Shown here: piece after piece, positions 6,697 through 13,244 of the stretch
Layout: each line of letters begins with the position of its first letter
How positions within the stretch are numbered: position 1 is the stretch's first letter
From: Mobilitalea sp.
Lineage (GTDB): Bacteria; Bacillota_A; Clostridia; Lachnospirales; Lachnospiraceae
NCBI GenBank assembly: GCA_029974875.1
Contig: JARKQP010000382.1
Coordinates: forward strand, 1-17,109
Length of the DNA: 17,109 bases
Direction: 5' to 3'
Notes under the pieces: model-generated
The model's input: the letters and a program-made list of their open reading frames with translations, nothing else
Databases searched by the model: none
What the model was told of the DNA's origin: nothing
Position numbers and translations under genes: made by a program

Positions 6697-7746
6697 TTAC
6701 CTGCTCTTTGCCAGCAGGTAGAGAAAATATGGCGCACCAATGATGGCCACCATGATGCCGGTGGGAATTTCCGAGGGCTGCACGATAACCCTTGCGACGG
6801 TGTCCGCCGCAGATACCAGCACCGCCCCTGTTAAGGCGCAGGCGGGAAGCAAAACACTGTGCTTTGGCCCCACCAGCCGCCGCGCCAGATGGGGCGCAAT
6901 CAACCCTACAAAGCTGATGCCCCCGCTGATCGACACACAGGAGGCTGCTAACGCCACTGCCGCCGCCAGAAGTCCCCGCCGTTCCCGCTCCACCGATGCG
7001 CCAAGGCTGTACGCCACGTCATCGCCCAGGTTGAGCACATCCAGCATGCGGGCTTTGGACAGGACATAGGGAAAGAGGACCAGAAGCCAGGGCAGCAGCG
7101 CCATAACAAACTTCCAGCTGCTGCCCCAGATGCTTCCCGCCTGCCACGAGGCTACAAAATCAAACTGCGTTTCATCCAGCTTGACCACAAGCACTGTGGT
7201 CAGTGCGGAGATGCCTGCCTGTACCGCCACTCCCATCAATATCAGCCGCATGGGAGCTACGCCCTCATCTTTTTTATAGGCCATCCAATAGATGGCCACA
7301 GCCGTCACGCCGGCTCCTGCCAAAGCAAGAAATGGCAGGGTAAATACCGACATCAGGGACTTGGTACCGAAGAACATCACATACAGTATTACCATCAGCC
7401 CTGCGCCGGCGTTGATACCAAGCAGCCCGGGATCAGCCAGGGCGTTTTTAGAAATACCCTGTATAATGCAGCCGGACAGCGCCAGTCCCGCACCTACCAG
7501 CATGGAAATGACAATACGGGGCAGGCGCAGGTCAAAAAGGATGAGCTTTTCCTTGTCCGTACCGCCGCCAAAGAGGGTGTACAGAGTATCCAGCGGGGAG
7601 AGCTTGGTATATCCGGTGTTCATACTGACAATAAGGGAAATTGCAAGCAAGACCCCGCAGCCCACAAGAATGGCCAGGTTGCGGAGGGCGGTTTTGCGCT
7701 TATAGGCTTCATTTTTTTGTTTTATTGTCATTTGCTGCTTCGTCAT
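6697..7746 (-). CDS. Iron-siderophore ABC transporter, permease (FecCD family, second)
   Basis: The 349-residue polytopic membrane protein is of the BtuC/FecCD family. It shows the conserved LRLPRIVISMLVGAGLALSG and NALADPGLLGINAGAG segments, and the coupling-region motif FVGLIAPHLARRLVGP near the C-terminus. It should form a heterodimer with the permease encoded just upstream. The start ATG overlaps the upstream stop codon in a TAATG arrangement, and AAAGGAGGGG lies before it, so the two permeases are translationally linked. The first 22 or so residues are hydrophilic and cytoplasmic. Confidence 0.95.
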   Translation of the reverse strand: MTKQQMTIKQKNEAYKRKTALRNLAILVGCGVLLAISLIVSMNTGYTKLSPLDTLYTLFGGGTDKEKLILFDLRLPRIVISMLVGAGLALSGCIIQGISKNALADPGLLGINAGAGLMVILYVMFFGTKSLMSVFTLPFLALAGAGVTAVAIYWMAYKKDEGVAPMRLILMGVAVQAGISALTTVLVVKLDETQFDFVASWQAGSIWGSSWKFVMALLPWLLVLFPYVLSKARMLDVLNLGDDVAYSLGASVERERRGLLAAAVALAASCVSISGGISFVGLIAPHLARRLVGPKHSVLLPACALTGAVLVSAADTVARVIVQPSEIPTGIMVAIIGAPYFLYLLAKSR

Positions 7747-8798
7747 TACAGTCCCCTCCTTTGTTTACGCGCAAGATATAGGAAGAAGGGAACGCCCACA
7801 AGTGAGATTAAAGCCCCGATCGGGGTTTCAAAGGGCGGATTGAGAGTCCTTGCCCCCAAATCCGCCGCTACCATCAGCAACGCCCCCAGCACCATCGAGG
7901 CCGGGATGATGAAACGGTAGTCCACACCCACCAGGTATCTTGCCAAATGTGGAACCATAAGCCCTACAAACCCCACTGCACCCACGACAGCCACCGAGGT
8001 TCCTGCCAAAACCAGCACGACGATAGAGCAAAGCAGGTTAATCAACACCGTATTGAGGCCAAGCCCTTTCGCGACGTCCTCTCCAAGGCTTAGCAGGGAG
8101 ATTGGGCGTGACAGGCCAATTGCGCCCAGCAGCGCGGCAGCTATCCATGGCGTCATAACCTTTATCTGCTCCCAATTGGAGCCGGCTACACCTCCTACGG
8201 TCCAAAACATAATGTTCTGTGCCACATTAAAATATAAAGCGACGCCCTGGCTGAGCGCGCTTAGCAGCGCGCTCACTGCCGCGCCCGCGAGAACAAGCCG
8301 CATAGGGGTCACTCCCCCACGCCGCAGGGAGGCAATTCCGTTGACCAGCCCCATACCCAATGCAGCCCCTAAAAAGCAGCACAGGACAATCTGCATATAC
8401 CTCATTCCAGGGAAAAATGCAAAGCAGAGCGACAGGGCAAAGCCCGCACCCGAATTAAGACCTAACAGGCCGGAATCCGCCATGGGGTTTCTCGTGGTAC
8501 CCTGCATGATGGCTCCCGACACTGCGAAGGCCGCACCCACAAGGGCGCTGGCAATCACCCGCGGCAGGCGCAGCTCCACTACAAATAAATGATGCAATAT
8601 CTCGCTGTTAAAGTTAAATATTGATTCCCATACCGTAGCAATCGGAATCTTTGCCGCTCCCTGTGTTATGGAAACCGCCATTAGCAGCACAAGCAAAACC
8701 GGGCCAAAAAGAATGATTGCCCGCGCCCTCCGGCCCTGTGCCTTTTTTTTATGCTGTATTGAGGGTTCTATCCCCTCTGCAGTAATATCCCTGTCCAA
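7746..8798 (-). CDS. Iron-siderophore ABC transporter, permease (FecCD family, first)
   Basis: The 350-residue protein is the partner FecCD permease, with LRLPRVIASALVGAAFAVSG, NPMADSGLLGLNSGAG and FVGLMVPHLARYLVG in the expected order. The N-terminal 25 residues are charged and precede the first membrane helix (IILFGPVLLVLLMAV). The start codon is TTG at 8798, supported by AGGAGG at 8805-8810 with a 6-nt spacer and no better ATG nearby. It lies 36 nt after the binding-protein stop and overlaps the second permease by 1 nt. Together with the ATPase and the receptor it makes a complete importer. Confidence 0.95.
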   Translation of the reverse strand: MDRDITAEGIEPSIQHKKKAQGRRARAIILFGPVLLVLLMAVSITQGAAKIPIATVWESIFNFNSEILHHLFVVELRLPRVIASALVGAAFAVSGAIMQGTTRNPMADSGLLGLNSGAGFALSLCFAFFPGMRYMQIVLCCFLGAALGMGLVNGIASLRRGGVTPMRLVLAGAAVSALLSALSQGVALYFNVAQNIMFWTVGGVAGSNWEQIKVMTPWIAAALLGAIGLSRPISLLSLGEDVAKGLGLNTVLINLLCSIVVLVLAGTSVAVVGAVGFVGLMVPHLARYLVGVDYRFIIPASMVLGALLMVAADLGARTLNPPFETPIGALISLVGVPFFLYLARKQRRGL

Positions 8799-8834
8799 AA
8801 AATCCCTCCTAGTGGTTAAGGTATCCGCAGATGC

Positions 8835-9884
8835 TTATTTTGCCAGCTTGTCCACCAGGAAATCAGCACCATATTGGGTTGAAATCGGAGCGTTAAAGGC
8901 GAAAATCGAACGGTCAGTCACATAAATATTGCCGTTTTTCACGGCTGAAATGGTGTTCCAGACAGCGTTGCCCTCCAGCTCCTCTAAATAGGCTTCGGCG
9001 GTTTCATCACCATGATTCAGCAGCAGGAAGATATGATCCGGATCGTATTCTGCCAATGCCTCCAAGGAAAGCGCCACAGAACGGTCAGTCCACTGCTCAA
9101 AGCCAGCAGGCGGGCTTAGGGAAAGGCCTTCCTCTGAATAAACCGTCTGAAGCTGGTCAACGATATAAGGCCATATATCCTTTTCGTTTATACCAAGGAA
9201 GATGACACTCCCGCCTTTGCTGCGGAAATCATCCAGTTCATCTGCCGCCTTTGCCACAGCCCCCTCTGTTTCGGATATAACAGCATCTACCATATCCTCT
9301 TTGCCGAAGATTTCCGCAAACTCTCCTAAGGCGTGTTTCCAATCAGCGTTGAGTTGTCCATAATCCAGAAGGATGGTGGGTGCAATTTTAGACAACTCTT
9401 CATAACTCCCTTCGTCCGTGGTCATACCAATAATGACATCCGGCTCCAGCTCCAACAACAGCTCAAGATTCGCAGCGCCGGTTGAGCCCACATCCACGAC
9501 GGGGTGCCCACCCAAAAACTGATCAAATGCACTCCATTTTGCCAGAAACGTGTCAGCACCTGCAACTCCTACAGGATAAATCCCAAGGGCGTACATATAG
9601 TCATGGTACATGCCGTGGAAAATGGAAACAACGCGCTCCGGCTGCTTTTCAAGTATAACCTCGTTGCCGAGTGAATCGACATAGGTTCTCGGCCAAGCCG
9701 TTTCCACTGCCCCGCCGCTTACTTCCGTTTTTGCAGGCGTATCCTCCGGTTTGCTTGTTTCTGTTGTCGCGGGCGTGCCCTCCGGCATGCCCGTAGAGCT
9801 ATTCTGGGCAGGTGCTTTGGCACAGCCTGCCAGAAACCCTGTCAGTAACATAAGTGAGACAATCAGTCCTATAAGCTTTTTCAT
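8835..9884 (-). CDS. Iron-siderophore ABC transporter, substrate-binding lipoprotein (FecB/PeriBP family)
   Basis: The 349-residue protein starts with a lipoprotein signal, MKK then a hydrophobic core and lipobox LAGC with C21 as the lipidation site. A Ser/Thr/Pro/Glu-rich tether (about 22-60) leads to the class III periplasmic-binding fold. The family flow is visible: TYVDSLGNEVILEKQPERVVSI, LELLLELEPDVIIGM, SKIAPTILLDYG, and near the end AVWNTISAVKNGNIYVTD. It would sit on the outer face of the membrane and deliver a ferric siderophore, or possibly another chelate such as heme or cobalamin; the ligand cannot be read from sequence. GGGAGG lies 8 nt before ATG 9884. It is the first gene of the operon. 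Confidence 0.93.
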   Translation of the reverse strand: MKKLIGLIVSLMLLTGFLAGCAKAPAQNSSTGMPEGTPATTETSKPEDTPAKTEVSGGAVETAWPRTYVDSLGNEVILEKQPERVVSIFHGMYHDYMYALGIYPVGVAGADTFLAKWSAFDQFLGGHPVVDVGSTGAANLELLLELEPDVIIGMTTDEGSYEELSKIAPTILLDYGQLNADWKHALGEFAEIFGKEDMVDAVISETEGAVAKAADELDDFRSKGGSVIFLGINEKDIWPYIVDQLQTVYSEEGLSLSPPAGFEQWTDRSVALSLEALAEYDPDHIFLLLNHGDETAEAYLEELEGNAVWNTISAVKNGNIYVTDRSIFAFNAPISTQYGADFLVDKLAK

Positions 9885-9910
9885 TATAAGTTCCTCCCAA
9901 TAATATTTTG

Positions 9911-9926
9911 GTTAGCTTTAGCTAAC
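9911..9926. promoter_or_regulatory. Operator candidate GTTAG-N6-CTAAC of the iron-uptake operon
   Basis: A 16-bp perfect dyad (GTTAGCT-TT-AGCTAAC) lies about 11 nt downstream of the putative -10, at the expected transcription start. The same GTTAG-N6-CTAAC pattern occurs before araC at 10955-10970. The half-site resembles that of the DtxR/IdeR iron box (GTTAG-N1-CTAAC in the classical form), but the spacing differs, so the binding protein is unknown. Confidence 0.65.
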
Positions 9927-9937
9927 TCGCATTAGGT

Positions 9938-9966
9938 AGTATAGCAAGCCCTAATCTATATTGGAA
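9938..9966 (-). promoter_or_regulatory. Putative promoter of the iron-uptake operon
   Basis: On the minus strand a -10 TATACT (9943-9938) has a poor -35 TTCCAA (9966-9961) at 17 nt, as expected for a promoter needing an activator such as the adjacent AraC protein. The -35 overlaps a 7-bp dyad CTATATT/AATATAG at 9956-9977. Confidence 0.4.
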
Positions 9967-10023
9967 TGGAAATATAGCCTTATTGATATGGAAATTTGTC
10001 CGCCCCGGACCACAGGCCGTCTT

Positions 10024-10863
10024 CTATACACTGCGCCTTTCGCGTTCCTGGAATTTTGATGGAGAAACTCCGATTTGCTTCTTAAAGGCTTTACTGAAAT
10101 ACAGACTGTCCGAATAGCCCACACATTCGGCAACCTGCTTGACAGGACAGGAACAGGTGCGCAGCAGCTCCTTTGCCTTGAGTATCCGGCATTCAATCAG
10201 GTAAGTGCTGGGTGTCATACCAACGTAGTGCTCAAACAGTGCGGCAAGCCTGCGCCTGTCCAAGCCAAAGAGCTCTGCCGTCTGGGAGATGGTGATGGGC
10301 TGGGCATGATTCTGCCGGATGTATTCCATAACCTGCCCGACCAGGACGGTGTCGCTGCAGGCAAGCTGTCTTTTCGCCGAATCAAACAGCTCGCCCAGCA
10401 GGGTCATAAACAGAAGCTTTGTCCTAAACAGCCCTGATGGCTCCGGGGCAGATTGGCTGAGCAGAAGCTGCTGGATCAAATCAGGGATTTTCGCACTTTC
10501 ACCTGTCAGAAATGAAAAATGATTTCTAAAAAGATAGAATTTACCCCTTTCATTTTCAGGGAGATAATAATGTATTACCGCTATCCGCCACATCCTATCG
10601 CCCCTGCCCTCTATGTTTATCCTCATACCGGGTCCGGCGTGCAGTACAACGCCAGGATGGACCATATATGTTGTTCCGTCCAATGTTATGTAAACATCCC
10701 CAGACATCGGGATTACCAGGCCTCCATAAAAAGGATTTGTTCTTCTGTCAATTCTTCTACCGCTAGACGAACTATATTCAACAAACAGTCCTGCAAATGA
10801 AATATTGGCTTTTGCGTAGTAATCTATTATCTCATTAATATTAATCTTCATGCCATTACCCAT
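10024..10863 (-). CDS. AraC family transcriptional regulator of the iron-uptake locus
   Basis: The 279-residue protein has an N-terminal cupin-like ligand domain (about 40-100, with NPFYGGLVIPMSG and YMVHPGVVLHAGPG) and a C-terminal double helix-turn-helix. HTH1 is about 190-213 (ITISQTAELFGLDRRRLAALF). HTH2 is about 239-271, ending in the signature VAECVGYSDSLYFSKAFKKQIGVSPSKFQ. Genes of this kind often sit beside siderophore transporters and activate them when the siderophore is present; here that is inference from position, 139 nt upstream of the receptor gene and in the same direction. The start is ATG 10863 or ATG 10851; neither has a strong ribosome binding site. An operator-like dyad and long direct repeats lie upstream, suggesting autoregulation. 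Confidence 0.9.
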   Translation of the reverse strand: MGNGMKININEIIDYYAKANISFAGLFVEYSSSSGRRIDRRTNPFYGGLVIPMSGDVYITLDGTTYMVHPGVVLHAGPGMRINIEGRGDRMWRIAVIHYYLPENERGKFYLFRNHFSFLTGESAKIPDLIQQLLLSQSAPEPSGLFRTKLLFMTLLGELFDSAKRQLACSDTVLVGQVMEYIRQNHAQPITISQTAELFGLDRRRLAALFEHYVGMTPSTYLIECRILKAKELLRTCSCPVKQVAECVGYSDSLYFSKAFKKQIGVSPSKFQERERRSV

Positions 10864-10954
10864 ATATTCTTGAATTACGCGGGGATACGCCTGCTGGAAT
10901 AAAGCATCCCTTCAGTATAATCACTGCCTATTTGTTACATCTAATATTTATTTA

Positions 10955-10970
10955 GTTAGTTATACCTAAC
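10955..10970. promoter_or_regulatory. Operator candidate GTTAG-N6-CTAAC of the araC gene
   Basis: GTTAG-TTATAC-CTAAC sits 2 nt downstream of the putative araC -10. A wider imperfect dyad, AGTTAGTTA-N4-TAACCAACT, spans 10954-10975 and reaches into the -10. It shares spacing and half-sites with the site before the transport operon. Confidence 0.6.
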
Positions 10971-10972
10971 CA

Positions 10973-11001
10973 ACTATACCATAATCTTGATTAATTTACA
11001 A
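10973..11001 (-). promoter_or_regulatory. Putative promoter of the araC gene
   Basis: On the minus strand TTGTAA (11001-10996) and TATAGT (10978-10973) are 17 nt apart. The leader would be about 100 nt long. The direct-repeat pair begins at the -35 and extends upstream. Confidence 0.45.
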
Positions 11002-11099
11002 CAAGAAAAAACTTAGCAAAACATATCTAACCATGTCTGATAAATTTGCAATAAGAAATAACTTAACAAAAGACATATTTAATTATGTCCCATAAATTT
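10991..11099. repeat. Imperfect tandem repeat of about 50-52 bp upstream of araC
   Basis: Copy 1 (about 10991-11046) and copy 2 (about 11041-11099) share AATTT.CAA.AAGAAA.AACTTA.CAAAA, then CATAT.TAA..ATGTC, then ATAAATTT. Copy 2 contains the dyad GACATA-N6-TATGTC (11072-11089); copy 1 has a decayed version with CTAAC inside. Placement at and upstream of the -35 fits a regulator binding region. Confidence 0.75.
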
Positions 11100-11129
11100 A
11101 AAAAGGGTACTTGAAAAATTCAAGTACCC
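11100..11129 (-). terminator. Intrinsic terminator of the toxin mRNA
   Basis: A perfect 11-bp stem (11105-11115 with 11119-11129) and AAA loop are followed on the minus strand by five T. The only minus-strand gene between it and the sigG terminator is the small toxin, so it most likely ends that transcript. The same DNA contains the -35 of the plus-strand antisense promoter. Confidence 0.8.
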
Positions 11130-11139
11130 CGTGTATAAT
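11111..11139 (+). promoter_or_regulatory. Strong promoter of the antisense RNA
   Basis: TTGAAA (11111-11116), a 17-nt spacer and a perfect TATAAT (11134-11139) on the plus strand. No plus-strand protein gene follows; an intrinsic terminator lies about 105 nt downstream, which defines a short RNA. Confidence 0.75.
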
Positions 11140-11145
11140 TGATAT

Positions 11146-11250
11146 AGAAGTAATCAAAAGACATTGTGTGGTCTGATGATTACGCTTCGGATAACTGCAT
11201 AATTTTTAGTTACGGCTATCCTCTATGCTCGTAGAGGATAGCTATTTTTT
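11146..11250 (+). ncRNA. Antisense RNA antitoxin candidate (type I, RatA-like arrangement)
   Basis: The RNA is bounded by a near-consensus promoter and a strong terminator, giving about 105 nt. Three folds are visible. The 5' hairpin (11150-11183) pairs GTAATCA with TGATTAC and AGAC with GTCT around an 8-nt loop. A weak middle stem pairs TAACT/AGTTA (11192-11196, 11208-11212). The last is the terminator (11215-11242). The whole RNA is complementary to the 3' part of the minus-strand toxin mRNA and covers the last codon and stop. That is the geometry of RatA with txpA in Bacillus subtilis. It also carries CTATCCTCT (11216-11224), complementary to AGAGGATAG in the toxin 5' leader. Existence and function are inferred from these signals. 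Confidence 0.7.
11215..11250 (+). terminator. Intrinsic terminator of the antisense RNA
   Basis: A perfect 11-bp stem (11215-11225 with 11232-11242, GCTATCCTCTA) and a 6-nt loop are followed by TATTTTTT. The distal arm overlaps the stop codon region of the toxin gene on the opposite strand. Confidence 0.88.
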
Positions 11251-11325
11251 GTTCTGATGATTATCTATGTAAGTCAGCGCCGCAAAAATCAACAGCACTA
11301 ATGTCAACACCTCAAGTGTATTCAT
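11242..11325 (-). CDS. Small hydrophobic toxin-like peptide (putative holin-like toxin, type I toxin-antitoxin)
   Basis: The 27-residue peptide begins MNTLEVLTLVLLIFAALTYI and ends DNHQNKK: a short polar start, one membrane helix (about residues 4-20) and a charged tail. This is the layout of the putative holin-like toxin family of Firmicutes, whose members often read ..LTYIDK.KK, and of TxpA-type membrane toxins. AGGAGG (11334-11339) lies 8 nt before ATG 11325. Between them is an ATG directly followed by TAA (11331-11326), a start-stop pair. A promoter lies upstream (11403-11431), a terminator at 11100-11129, and an antisense RNA on the other strand. Expected action is membrane depolarisation when antisense control fails; this is family inference. 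It is too short for usual gene-finding limits. Confidence 0.8.
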   Translation of the reverse strand: MNTLEVLTLVLLIFAALTYIDNHQNKK

Positions 11326-11402
11326 TTACATTTCCTCCTCCGTTTATTTCCGAAGGGAAACCATCCTACTATCCTCTGTCTTCTGAACAATTATACATAA
11401 AT

Positions 11403-11431
11403 ATTTTAACACATGGTTTTGGTCAATTCAA
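11403..11431 (-). promoter_or_regulatory. Putative promoter of the toxin gene
   Basis: On the minus strand TTGAAT (11431-11426) and TAAAAT (11408-11403) are 17 nt apart. A second -10 candidate, TATAAT, lies at 11395-11390 but lacks a well-placed -35. Either gives a leader of roughly 60-75 nt. The leader contains a small TTTCC-CTTC-GGAAA hairpin just before the ribosome binding site. Confidence 0.5.
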
Positions 11432-11441
11432 CCAATTTTAT

Positions 11442-11498
11442 CCATTTGTATACTTTTTATATATTCTATACCCATTTGTATACATTTTATATATTCTA
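11442..11498. repeat. Direct repeat of 27 bp upstream of the toxin promoter
   Basis: Copies at 11442-11468 and 11472-11498 begin CCATTTGTATAC and end TTTTATATATTCTA, with one mismatch and a 30-bp period. Each contains the palindrome GTATAC. They lie 11 nt or more upstream of the toxin -35, so they could be paired regulator sites or an AT-rich UP-type region. Confidence 0.85.
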
Positions 11499-11556
11499 AT
11501 CTGTAATAATTCTTTGATGGCAATGCACACGTTCTCCCTTATAGTGGATGGACATA

Positions 11557-11583
11557 AAACAGGGGCTGTTCAGAACAGCCCCT
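11557..11583 (-). terminator. Intrinsic terminator of sigG
   Basis: A perfect 10-bp stem, AGGGGCTGTT (11561-11570) with AACAGCCCCT (11574-11583), has loop CAG and is followed on the minus strand by GTTTT. It sits 10 nt after the sigG stop codon. Confidence 0.8.
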
Positions 11584-11592
11584 GACCATATT

Positions 11593-12369
11593 TTATAATA
11601 AATAATTTTTCATATTCTTTAAAGCGGATTTCTCCAGCCGGCTTACCTGCGCTTGGGATATATTGATTTCCTTGGCTACCTCCATCTGGGTTTTCCCTTC
11701 GAAAAACCGCAGCTTAATAATATTATGTTCCCTCGGTGACAATTTATCCATCGCTTCCTTCAAGGAGATTTCCTCAATCCAATTCTCCTCCTTGTTCTTT
11801 TTGTCACTCACCTGGTCCATGATATAGAGGGCGTCGCCTCCTTCCACATAAACAGGGTCATAGAGGGATACGGGGCTCTGGATTGCATCCAGGGCATATA
11901 CGATATCCTCTTTGCTTATCCCTATTTCTGCTGCGATCTCGCTGACAGTGGGCTCCTTTTCATTTTTCTTTATCAATGCTTCCTTCGCGTAAATGGCTTT
12001 ATATGCAGTATCCCTTAAGGAACGGCTGACACGGATGGAATTATTATCCCTCAAATACCGCCTTATTTCACCTATGATCATAGGTACCGCATAGGTTGAG
12101 AATTTTACGTTCTGGGTTATATCAAAATTATCGATAGCCTTCATCAAACCAATGCAGCCAATTTGAAACAGGTCATCAACATTTTCGTTGCTTCCCGAGA
12201 ATCTCTGGATAATGGACAGCACCAGCCTGAGATTTCCCTTGATATAAAGTTCTCTGGCTTCTTTATCCCCGCTTAGAATTTTCTTAAATAATTCTTCCTT
12301 TTCACTGTTTTTTAACAATGGCAATTTAGATGTATTTACGCCACAAATCTCAACCTTATAAAGAGCCAT
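11593..12369 (-). CDS. sigG: RNA polymerase sporulation sigma factor SigmaG
   Basis: The 258-residue protein matches SigmaG over its length. The N-terminus ends with VEICGVNTSKLPLLKN, a SigmaG-typical opening. Region 2 contains VDDLFQIGCIGLMKAIDNFD and FSTYAVPMIIGEIRRYLRDNNSIRVSRSLRD. Region 4 ends in the helix-turn-helix TQMEVAKEINISQAQVSRLEKSALKNMK. SigmaG directs late forespore gene expression after engulfment. GGAGG lies 7 nt before ATG 12369. It is the third gene of spoIIGA-sigE-sigG, 102 nt after sigE, and has its own forespore-type promoter candidate in that gap, as expected from the Bacillus model. SigmaF is a close paralogue; the N-terminus and position beside sigE make SigmaG the better call. 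Confidence 0.96.
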   Translation of the reverse strand: MALYKVEICGVNTSKLPLLKNSEKEELFKKILSGDKEARELYIKGNLRLVLSIIQRFSGSNENVDDLFQIGCIGLMKAIDNFDITQNVKFSTYAVPMIIGEIRRYLRDNNSIRVSRSLRDTAYKAIYAKEALIKKNEKEPTVSEIAAEIGISKEDIVYALDAIQSPVSLYDPVYVEGGDALYIMDQVSDKKNKEENWIEEISLKEAMDKLSPREHNIIKLRFFEGKTQMEVAKEINISQAQVSRLEKSALKNMKNYLL

Positions 12370-12405
12370 ACCGAAACCTCCGAATCACATCTTTTTCATT
12401 AATAA

Positions 12406-12434
12406 ATGATTCACTTTTTGGCTCCTATTTATAC
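12406..12434 (-). promoter_or_regulatory. Candidate SigmaF/SigmaG-type promoter of sigG
   Basis: On the minus strand GTATA (12434-12430) is followed after 15 nt by GTGAATCAT (12414-12406). This partly matches the forespore consensus GHATA-N15-GGNNANAHT, with mismatches at two -10 positions. Its place in the sigE-sigG gap supports it. Confidence 0.35.
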
Positions 12435-12471
12435 TGTTATAAGGAAAGAAATAATTTCCAATTACCAAATC

Positions 12472-13212
12472 CTATTCAAAACGCACCATTTCTTTTTTTA
12501 ACCGTTTTATTATTTTTTTCTCCAGCCTTGATATATAGGACTGGGAAATTCCCAGCAGGTCTGCAACCTCTTTCTGGGTTCTTTCCAAACCGTCATCCGT
12601 ATTCAGCCCAAAACGCAGGTCCACAATGACCCTTTCCCTGTCGGACAGCTTGGTCAAGGCCTTCCGCAGTAATTTCCGGTCTACTTCCTCTTCAATATTA
12701 TGGTAAATGACATCCTCTTCCGTTCCCAGAATATCGGAAAGCAGCAGCTCATTCCCATCCCAGTCCACATTCAGGGGTTCATCAATGGATACCTCCAGCT
12801 TTGTCTTATTATTCCTGCGCAGATACATTAGGATTTCATTCTCAATGCATCTTGATGCATAGGTTGCAAGCTTGATATTTTTTTCCGGATTAAAGGTATT
12901 GATCGCTTTAATTAATCCTATTGTCCCAATCGAGATCAGATCCTCGACACCCACACCCGTATTATCGAATTTCTTTGCTATGTAAACAACAAGCCTTAAA
13001 TTATGTTCCACCAGGATTGACTTCATCTCACTGTCCTCATCAGTCCCAAGCTTCTCGATTACTTGCGCTTCCCTGGCCGGATCCAGTGGAGGAGGTAGTA
13101 TCTCTGCACCGCCAATGTAATGGATTTCCCCCTTTTGCCCGAAAAAAAACGTCCTGATATTCGGTATCATCCGAAATTGCAGCTTGTTTGGTATTGATAA
13201 TTTTAGTAACAT
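12472..13212 (-). CDS. sigE: RNA polymerase sporulation sigma factor SigmaE precursor
   Basis: The 246-residue protein is pro-SigmaE. An N-terminal pro-sequence of about 30 residues, hydrophobic and basic, precedes the conserved [14 protein letters not shown], where processing occurs in Bacillus. Region 2 is nearly invariant: [61 protein letters not shown]. Then [22 protein letters not shown] follows, and region 4 ends [21 protein letters not shown]. SigmaE drives early mother-cell transcription and is activated by SpoIIGA, encoded just upstream. ATG 13212 is chosen over 13239 because AGGAGG (13220-13225) lies 7 nt before it and the resulting N-terminus fits the family. It starts 32 nt after the spoIIGA stop, so both form one operon. 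Confidence 0.97.
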   Translation of the reverse strand: MLLKLSIPNKLQFRMIPNIRTFFFGQKGEIHYIGGAEILPPPLDPAREAQVIEKLGTDEDSEMKSILVEHNLRLVVYIAKKFDNTGVGVEDLISIGTIGLIKAINTFNPEKNIKLATYASRCIENEILMYLRRNNKTKLEVSIDEPLNVDWDGNELLLSDILGTEEDVIYHNIEEEVDRKLLRKALTKLSDRERVIVDLRFGLNTDDGLERTQKEVADLLGISQSYISRLEKKIIKRLKKEMVRFE

Positions 13213-13244
13213 TGATAAACCTCCTATTATTATGCTCATATGTT

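Noticed and set aside
10954..11097. CRISPR-like look of the spaced direct repeats
   Set aside because: Only two diverged copies with no unique spacers of constant length and no cas genes.
11301..11585. Plus-strand frame of 94 codons with a FVYFLYILYPFVYILYIL stretch
   Set aside because: The hydrophobic stretch is the translated 27-bp direct repeat. The frame runs opposite to the toxin gene, its leader and the sigG terminator, and has no ribosome binding site.
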